A DNA stretch of 64,000 nt, taken from the NCBI GenBank assembly GCA_014621425.1, contig JAANBB010000111.1, forward strand, positions 38,677-102,676. Direction: 5' to 3'. Below the pieces are notes generated by a model. That model was not told the DNA's origin. It searched no databases and saw only the letters and a program-made list of their open reading frames with translations. A program made the translations under genes and the position numbers. This document shows positions 57,721 through 64,000 of the stretch, piece by piece; the first letter of the stretch is position 1; each line of letters opens with the position of its first letter. This stretch comes from Cylindrodendrum hubeiense (Eukaryota; Ascomycota; Sordariomycetes; Hypocreales; Nectriaceae).

Positions 57721-60700
57721 GGTGGTTGTAAGACGTGGGCTGATCGAATCGAGTGTGTGCCTGAGACAGCAGGGAGAGGAGGGGATGCCCAACGTTGTGA
57801 AAACTGGTAGAACAGAGTATACCCGGACAGAGCGTAGGGGACTCTGATCGCATGGGTGGTGGGGAAGGAGTGAGAGGTGGAAGGGAGGTCCTAAACACTC
57901 AGGTCTGCGGCATTGTTCGCGTGTCGAAGTGACAGTGATTAGAGGCAGAGGCGGGTACGGTCTGACCTCATGCGAGTGGGAACCTCGAGGAGAGGGAAGT
58001 CGAGGAAGGATGCGTAAGAGCGGGTGCTATACGCGAAGCGAGAATGAGGTGAATGAATGAGGAGAATGAAGATGAGGGAGAGAGATGGAGAGATAGGTAG
58101 GGAGAGAATGAAGGAGGCACTTGCGAGCAGGTATCATCTGGACGGACAGGAACGAAGAAAGAGCGGCATGGCAACCTCAGTATTAGTATACGGCAGCCAG
58201 CCGGCAGGAGCAGTGACGCGCCCCGTTTGCGTTTGGCAGGTGCCCTCTGTCCCTTCACACCCACCTTCAAACCCTGCAACGAGCCACTACTGCAACCGGA
58301 CGCAAGCCACCCAAGGGGAATTCGCCGTGTCCGTTGCAATCCTCACGGCGACGGACATAACGGGGGAGGCATTGGCTGCTGGCTCGATGGCCGACCAGCT
58401 TAGTAGCGGAGTTTCTTTTGGTCTTTTGGCTAGCTGCGCAGGACGACCCATGTCTCCCTGCTCTGCCTGGCCTGGGTCTGACCGGATAACTGGATACCGG
58501 CAGTAGGTTGTTGCAGCGGCCCCGGCAAGCTAGCAGCCAAGCACAAACCAGATCGCGGTCGCCAGAAAGCAGGGACTTGCAGGTGTCCTGGGCCACAGCG
58601 GCAGTTTGCATAACGAGAGGCCATCCTACGACTCGGTCCCACTCTGAGACAGGGAACGAGGTCAGGGGGGCGACGAGGCGGCGGAGGCGCGCCAGGGGAC
58701 AACGGCACAGTGGAGCAAGGGAGGAGTGCAACTCCCCACGCTGGCGATGCTAGGTTCCCCAAGATGGGCTGTGAACTATGTGTCCCTGGATGCCCTGGAT
58801 GCCCTGGACGCTCTGGACGCCCTGGATTCCCTGGCGCCCTCATATCAATTACGGGTAATTACTGCACCTTGTCGCTGGTTGTCGTCGACGGACCCTCAAT
58901 CTCAGTCCTCGTCCGTGCAAGTCTGTTTGTACAAGTACACCGACGCTTGTGCAGGACATGGCGACGTGCATCGTCGCTCCACCACGTCTCCGGCTACCGT
59001 CTGGCTCGTCCTCGACGCGCATCCGTGGAGCTCGTTCCGGCCCCCGAGGGAGGCAAGGGAAACGGCATCCAATGCGAGGAAACAAGACCGAAATCGTCGC
59101 ACAGCCACTAAAAGCATAACCAGCTCCCTCTGCCCGTTGCACCGTGCGGAGCCCAGTCCAAGACATGTCCGACCTCGTGTCGACCACATGTGGTTTTCTG
59201 GCATTCAGCGTTAATTGATTGACTGCTGCCGGACCCAGCTGCATACCAATATAGCACAACACATACGTAGTGTGCATCGGCCTGCACACACGACACCGGG
59301 ACATGGATGGAGATTACCGCCCCCGTGTCTAGTTGCCCTGTAATCTGTAATTGGGATGTGATGTTTGCTACCTAGATAGGTACTGCCATCTATCACAGAG
59401 CCCGCTAACCAAGCCAGGTACCTCCACTAGCAAAAAAGTAACTAAGTCGGTTGGCGCCTCTATCCTTGGTCCCCGTCGATAGGCCAGCCAGGGCGGTTCA
59501 CTCCAAACTCTTCCACAGGAACCAAGGGTCAGGGTGTTGACTGGTGGTTGTGTCTTCGCGTGGGGCCAATCATGGTTGATTCCCCCACGTCACAGCTCAG
59601 GGGGGAGGTGATACTCGACCTCAACCTGGTCATCGCCTTGTCTGCATCGTCAAGAGCTGTGATCGACGTAGAATCTCGGGGCCGGGGCCCAAATCGTCAA
59701 GGAGTCCCGGTATCTTGCAGCGCCGGTCGATGGAGCCCCGCCTTCTGTTTGTCGATCAGCGTTTAGAAACTGACGGCTCCGGGAATGGCCTCCTCTACAG
59801 TAACAGAGGCGATGATCTTGCAAGGCAGTGGCGAGGGCTGCTATACGCCTTGTCGGTACGTGCTTTGTCGTTACTGCGCCCCTTGGTGATGAATTTGACC
59901 AAGGGTGGGCTTCATGAGCTGAAAAGGCTGCGAGGCTTGCAGAGCTGACGGTTCCTCACCTGAGGGCCATTTGCTCAGCCGGTCTCGATTTACCGGTGCC
60001 ACATGGGCTGCGTTTCACACAGGAAGCTATTCCAGGAGCTCGCTCGGCGCGGTTGTTTTCCCTTCCCCACTCCTCATGTTTGCCCGCCGCCCACCGAGGC
60101 TCCTTGCATCGAGGAAAAGCAAGGGCCGCGCCAGGGTCAGGGCAGTCGAGTGCAAGCCCAGCAAACTGGGATCTTCCCGTCAAACTGCTCGCAAGCGACG
60201 GGCTAGGCGCTGCCGTCCCCACACCCTCCTCCACTCCGCTTTCATCACAGCAAGCCGCCCTCGGTGGGAGACCGATTTGTCCTCCACAAGAGCACAAGGC
60301 TCCCGTTTGTGGAGGGTTGCGACGCCGGATCGTTTTGGGATGCAGCCGATATTGGCTGGTGTGTGTGTGGGCTGCACATTGTCTTAAATGCCAGAGATCT
60401 CGATTGGCAACGGTGCGTTTGAGGTTCGTGGGATAGTGAGACAATTGCCAAATGCGTCGCTCCCATCACAGCACAGGCCAGCCAGACAACGCATACGGTA
60501 TCCGTACTTGTACGTCAATGAGAGGATGCATCTGTCGTCGTTCGCACTTGTTGCGCAGTGGATAAGCTGCGACCCTTTCTCCCGGCATCATTGCTTTACA
60601 AACGACGCTTAGGACTTTGGCGTCGCTGGCCCTGCTAGTGGCCGGCAGTCCGACGCTGTATTTTACCGGCCCGCTGTTCTGGGCCTCAGCGGCCTCTAGA

Positions 60701-62821
60701 GACGGTTTTCAGGGACTGAGGGACTGAGGGACTGTCTCACTGTCAATAGCTCTGCCGTCGGCTGGTGGAGAGCTGGTGGAAAGCTGGTGGGAAGCTCATC
60801 CAGCTAGCACAAACGCCGGCTACGCGCTTGCCAGTGTCAGGTTTGACGACTGCCAGCTACGAGATGGTGCCGAACGAGCGAGATTCGTATACTCACTCCA
60901 GCATCTGGAAGGGCCGAGTTCGCCGGGAGGTAAAAAGTCTGTTGAAACGCAGCGTCACTAAATCGATCGGCGGACTGGGTATTGCCGCTCGCGGCATGGT
61001 TCTCTCCCTCCCGCTCGCACGCACCAACCTTTGAACCCCCTCTTCACAATCAAGCGCTAAGCACTTGGCGATATCCAATCCCGTCCGGGGTCTAGGGTTC
61101 ACGCCGCTGGCGCCGGTTGTGTTAGCTCCTGCGCTTCTGCCCGTGAATCCTCCTCTATTCCTCTTTGCTGTTTTCTTGCGAGAACCAGCGCACTAGGACA
61201 TGGTCGTCTGCAGCAAACCGATAGACAGTGTTCTAGGTGGACTTTCGATCGTAACTATTATGCAAACCCACAAAATCTACTGGGAGCTTCCTTGTAATTA
61301 CCACCGACACGTCCCCAGCTGGCGATCCAGACCCGACGACCTGGATGTCTGCTGCATATCTCAGATATCATCCCCAGTCGATACGCGAGAGGACAGCGTA
61401 GCATTACCAGCACGTGCGATTGCCGGATCAGCAAAAAGGAAATAGAAGAAGAAATTAAGAAACCTAAAAAGTTTTCATCACGATCGAGCAAAGGGGCTCG
61501 CACCTCATCATGGCTGCATTCGGTGCTGAATTTGACGCTGAATTTGACGCTGGGATAAAGAACCATGTTCCGCTCTCGCTCTCCGTATTCAGAAAACACG
61601 GCCGCACTGGATAACAGAGTTGAGGTATTGGGTGCTGCACTACTCCGTACCCTCATGATCCTTACTCGGGAACTAAATTGGTTTACAGTAACCTGTGTTA
61701 CTGGTTCGCGGTACCTTACATGCCTATGACGCACAACTTCATCCATGCATACGAGGCCGGACCGGGGACAAACTTGGTCAATTTTACGAGATCAGCATCC
61801 CCAAGGCAATCTCACGGGAAAAGCAAGGCCACCGTCGGGACCCCATTCTCAAGTGAAAGCCCAGATGGACATCCTGGCCAGCTCATCGCTCAGGTTGACA
61901 CATCACCAAAAAAGTAAGGTGAGAAAAAGAAAAACCAAGACAAAAACATATTTCTCGGGACCAGCATTACCCTGAGCCGCTTGGCTGGGTGCATCCCATT
62001 AAACCCCGTATCAATCCAATGCGGGCTTTGTGCGCAATGCTGCGGGGGAAGATGCCATGGATGTCCATGGGCATGAAAAGTGATGGCGATCACTCGGCTT
62101 GTCACTTGTGATAGCACCCAACAGTCCAATCACCAACCGCATCCTTTCATCGGAGGCCTAGGGCTGAGCAAGCCTGATCACATCGGGCTCCTCGCTTGGG
62201 TTACTGGAAAGTCTGTTATTTCTTTTTGCTCTGGCCGGACCCTTGGAGCCACGCCGGCGCCCAAAGAATTGCGGTGCGTAGCCCGCGGCCGGCACGAGGC
62301 ATCGTGGAATCACCGAGACCGGAATCCCTGCACTGGTGGAGATCGACGCTCAAGACATCTTCACAGGTGGGCTTTTCGGGGCGGGCGTTGTGGGCTTGGA
62401 GATGAGTTCATCCGTCGGCACCTCGTGGGAGTCACGCAGAGCATGGCGTGGTCGAACAGTGCCATGATCCAGATTCAAGGGATCTACGGATGTCTTGTTT
62501 GCTTCTAGAGGTCGACGAGGCTTTCTCAGGGGAGCCGAGACATGTTTCATGGCTGTTGTGCCACCGTATATTATTTGCCAGCCCTGTTGGTGATACAGTG
62601 GTAGTAGATGCGTTTGTCACCGCCAAGCTGAGGCCGCGGTCGAGCTGGACCCAAGTAGTACGAATTACGCGTGCGACGGCTTCGGGGAGGCCTTGAGGCA
62701 AGCCCCAGGGGTCGACGGGAAAAGTAATTCACGGTACGGGAGTCCAAGCATGACGATTCGGAGGGTTTCTTGCTCCCCCGTTGATCAGAGACTTCGGAGT
62801 CTTCCGTTGGTCTCATTTGAT
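57721..62821. other. Long non-coding interval (5.1 kb)
   Basis: Left end: promoter of the 994-residue protein gene. Right end: 3' region of the WD40 gene. A 9-nt tandem repeat lies at 58784-58837, GGGACTGA and AGCTGGTGG tandems at about 60712-60800, and a 12-nt GAATTTGACGCT duplication near 61528-61555. No coherent gene, tRNA or transposon seen. Confidence 0.5.
58784..58837 (+). repeat. 9-nt tandem repeat (CCCTGGATG type), six copies
   Basis: CCCTGGATG, CCCTGGATG, CCCTGGACG, CTCTGGACG, CCCTGGATT and CCCTGGCGC run in exact register. Because 9 is a multiple of 3, open frames on both strands run through it (Leu-Asp-Ala on plus, Gly-His-Pro on minus), but neither looks like a gene. Confidence 0.8.
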
Positions 62822-64000
62822 CTAATCATCCATGAGATCAGCCAGCTCCGCTTCCTCCTCTGCCGTTAGCAGGCTTTCCTCCTTGTCCTCGTCTTTCTTC
62901 GCATTAGCCTTTGCGGCCTCCTCGATCTTGATCACCACATCATCGATCTCCGACTTGGCCAGCGGCCATGTTCGGATAGTGCCATCGATACCCACGCTGC
63001 AAATCTTGCGACTAGTACCCCTCGTATCCCGGAGCATCACCAAGTCGGTGATCTCATCGTAGTGTCCAACGAGGGTGGCATATAACTTGCCCGACGACCG
63101 ATCCCACACCTTGACGTTCTCGTCTCGTCCAGCAGTAATAACCCACTGATCAGTCACGGCTACGGCTCGCACGTAGTCGCCGTGCTCGTAGGAGTCATCT
63201 GCGACGAAGTTCCGGGTCCGCGCTAGACACTTTGCCGTGCCGTCGGCGCTGGCTGTCCACAGGTCTGCGTCATCGCTCGTGTCGTCGTATAGAAGTCTGT
63301 AGACACTCGTCTCATGCTCCAGAATGTTGAGTCGCTCGGCATCAGGCTTGTCATGGAACGACTCGGGCAGCAGCTCGTAGCTGTCGAGTGTGATCTTCCA
63401 CCGCCGGATGTTCGGGTCACTGCTGGCGCTGGCAAATACCACGGCGTCAGCAGTGCTGAGCACTGGGTCGACAGCAAGGTGCTGGACGGCGAGCATGGTA
63501 GTTGAGGGATCCTGCAGCGTGTGCAACCGGCGGCCAGTCTCGGTGTCCCAGACGAGAATCTTCTTGTCAGCGCCGCCGCTGATGAGCACGTCCTTGCCGG
63601 AGATGGTGGCACAAACAACAGCCTTGACGAAGTCGGAGTGACCGCTAAACTTGCGTACCAGGCGGGAAGACTCAATGTCCCATGACCAGATGTCCTTGTC
63701 CCACGAACCCGCGAAGACGGTCTTGCCGTGCTTGCCTCCTATCGCGAGGCACGTCACGGGGGCTTTGGGACCACGGTAGGTGGTTTTTGGCCCAGACAAC
63801 TAACCGCCCAGTTAGTCATGATCAGGATGAAAACAAATGCACTCTGCCATAGCGTATATGGAATCCCATACCTCAAGGTCGACGCGGCGCACATAGCCGG
63901 CCGACTCGGCGACGAAGACGGAGGTGAGCGGGGAGGCGGGGTCCGGGACGGCGGCGAGGATCTTGGACTTCATGACCAGAGGGTCGCCATTCTTGTTGCC
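62822..64000 (-). CDS. WD40-repeat protein, 5' end beyond the window
   Basis: Minus strand: visible exon 64000-63872, 72-nt intron (GTATGG...GGTTAG), then exon 63799-62822. The visible protein is 368 residues, reading from LVMKSKILAAVPDP and VFVAESAGYVRRVDLE into a beta-propeller. WD repeats are recognisable from FAGSWDKDIWSWDIES, LISGGADKKILVWDTETG, FASASSDPNIRRWKI, LWTASADGTAKCLA, VITAGRDENVKVWDRSSG and ICSVGIDGTIRTWPL. The C-terminus is an acidic/basic helix (IKIEEAAKANAKKDED... EEEAELADLMDD). The Met in LVMKS could be the start, but the frame stays open to the window edge. It is a scaffold for an unknown complex; I do not assign an ortholog. Confidence 0.88.

Noticed and set aside
58726..59214. 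162-residue frame with a Leu-Asp-Ala repeat
   Set aside because: Open only because of the 9-nt tandem repeat; flanks lack coding character.

Overview
The window looks like nuclear DNA of a filamentous ascomycete, probably a Sordariomycete. The genes are protein-coding, split by short GT...AG introns (about 50 to 460 nt) with CTAAC-type branch points. They encode typical fungal housekeeping proteins, lie on both strands without operons, and are separated by pyrimidine-rich leaders and long non-coding intervals. I saw no rRNA, convincing tRNA, CRISPR array, intact transposon or secondary-metabolite cluster. Exon joins below were worked out by hand from splice sites and reading phase; nearly all give uninterrupted family-like proteins.

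Left part (1-20 kb): a Cdc25-type Ras exchange factor (2467-6184); a secreted histidine-rich repeat protein with a cysteine-rich tail (8592-9311); an UNC93-like membrane transporter (minus, 10335-11959); a 5 kb gene-free interval; the mitochondrial Fe-S assembly protein Isa1 (16994-17751); and an O6-alkylguanine-DNA alkyltransferase (18602-19099).

Middle (20-40 kb): succinyl-CoA ligase beta (20650-22248, with an apparent 1-nt deletion); a small Ser-rich protein (25695-25979); a fructosamine-3-kinase-like enzyme (27017-28198); ESCRT-III Vps20 (minus) divergent from a Rix7-type AAA ATPase with a degenerate first ATPase domain; cytochrome c (minus) divergent from an unrecognised mitochondrial membrane protein, sharing an intergenic region with CCAAT boxes and a 20-nt tandem repeat; exosome subunit Rrp42 (minus); and arginyl-tRNA-protein transferase Ate1 (minus, first exon not resolved).

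Right part (40-64 kb): a 6 kb gene-free interval, then a Ddp1/Aps1-type Nudix hydrolase, Lsm1, an unrecognised probably mitochondrial protein (minus), the Rab GTPase Ypt1, a 994-residue fungal protein of unknown function (minus), a 5 kb gene-free interval, and a WD40 protein running off the right edge (minus).

The genes do not form one pathway. Several serve mitochondria (Isa1, Lsc2, cytochrome c, 34990 and perhaps 49206), others RNA turnover and ribosome assembly (Rrp42, Lsm1, Rix7) and membrane traffic (Vps20, Ypt1). The observations most worth follow-up are the histidine-repeat secreted protein, the Rix7 homologue with a seemingly dead D1 domain, the broken frame in LSC2, and the repeat-bearing bidirectional promoter next to cytochrome c.
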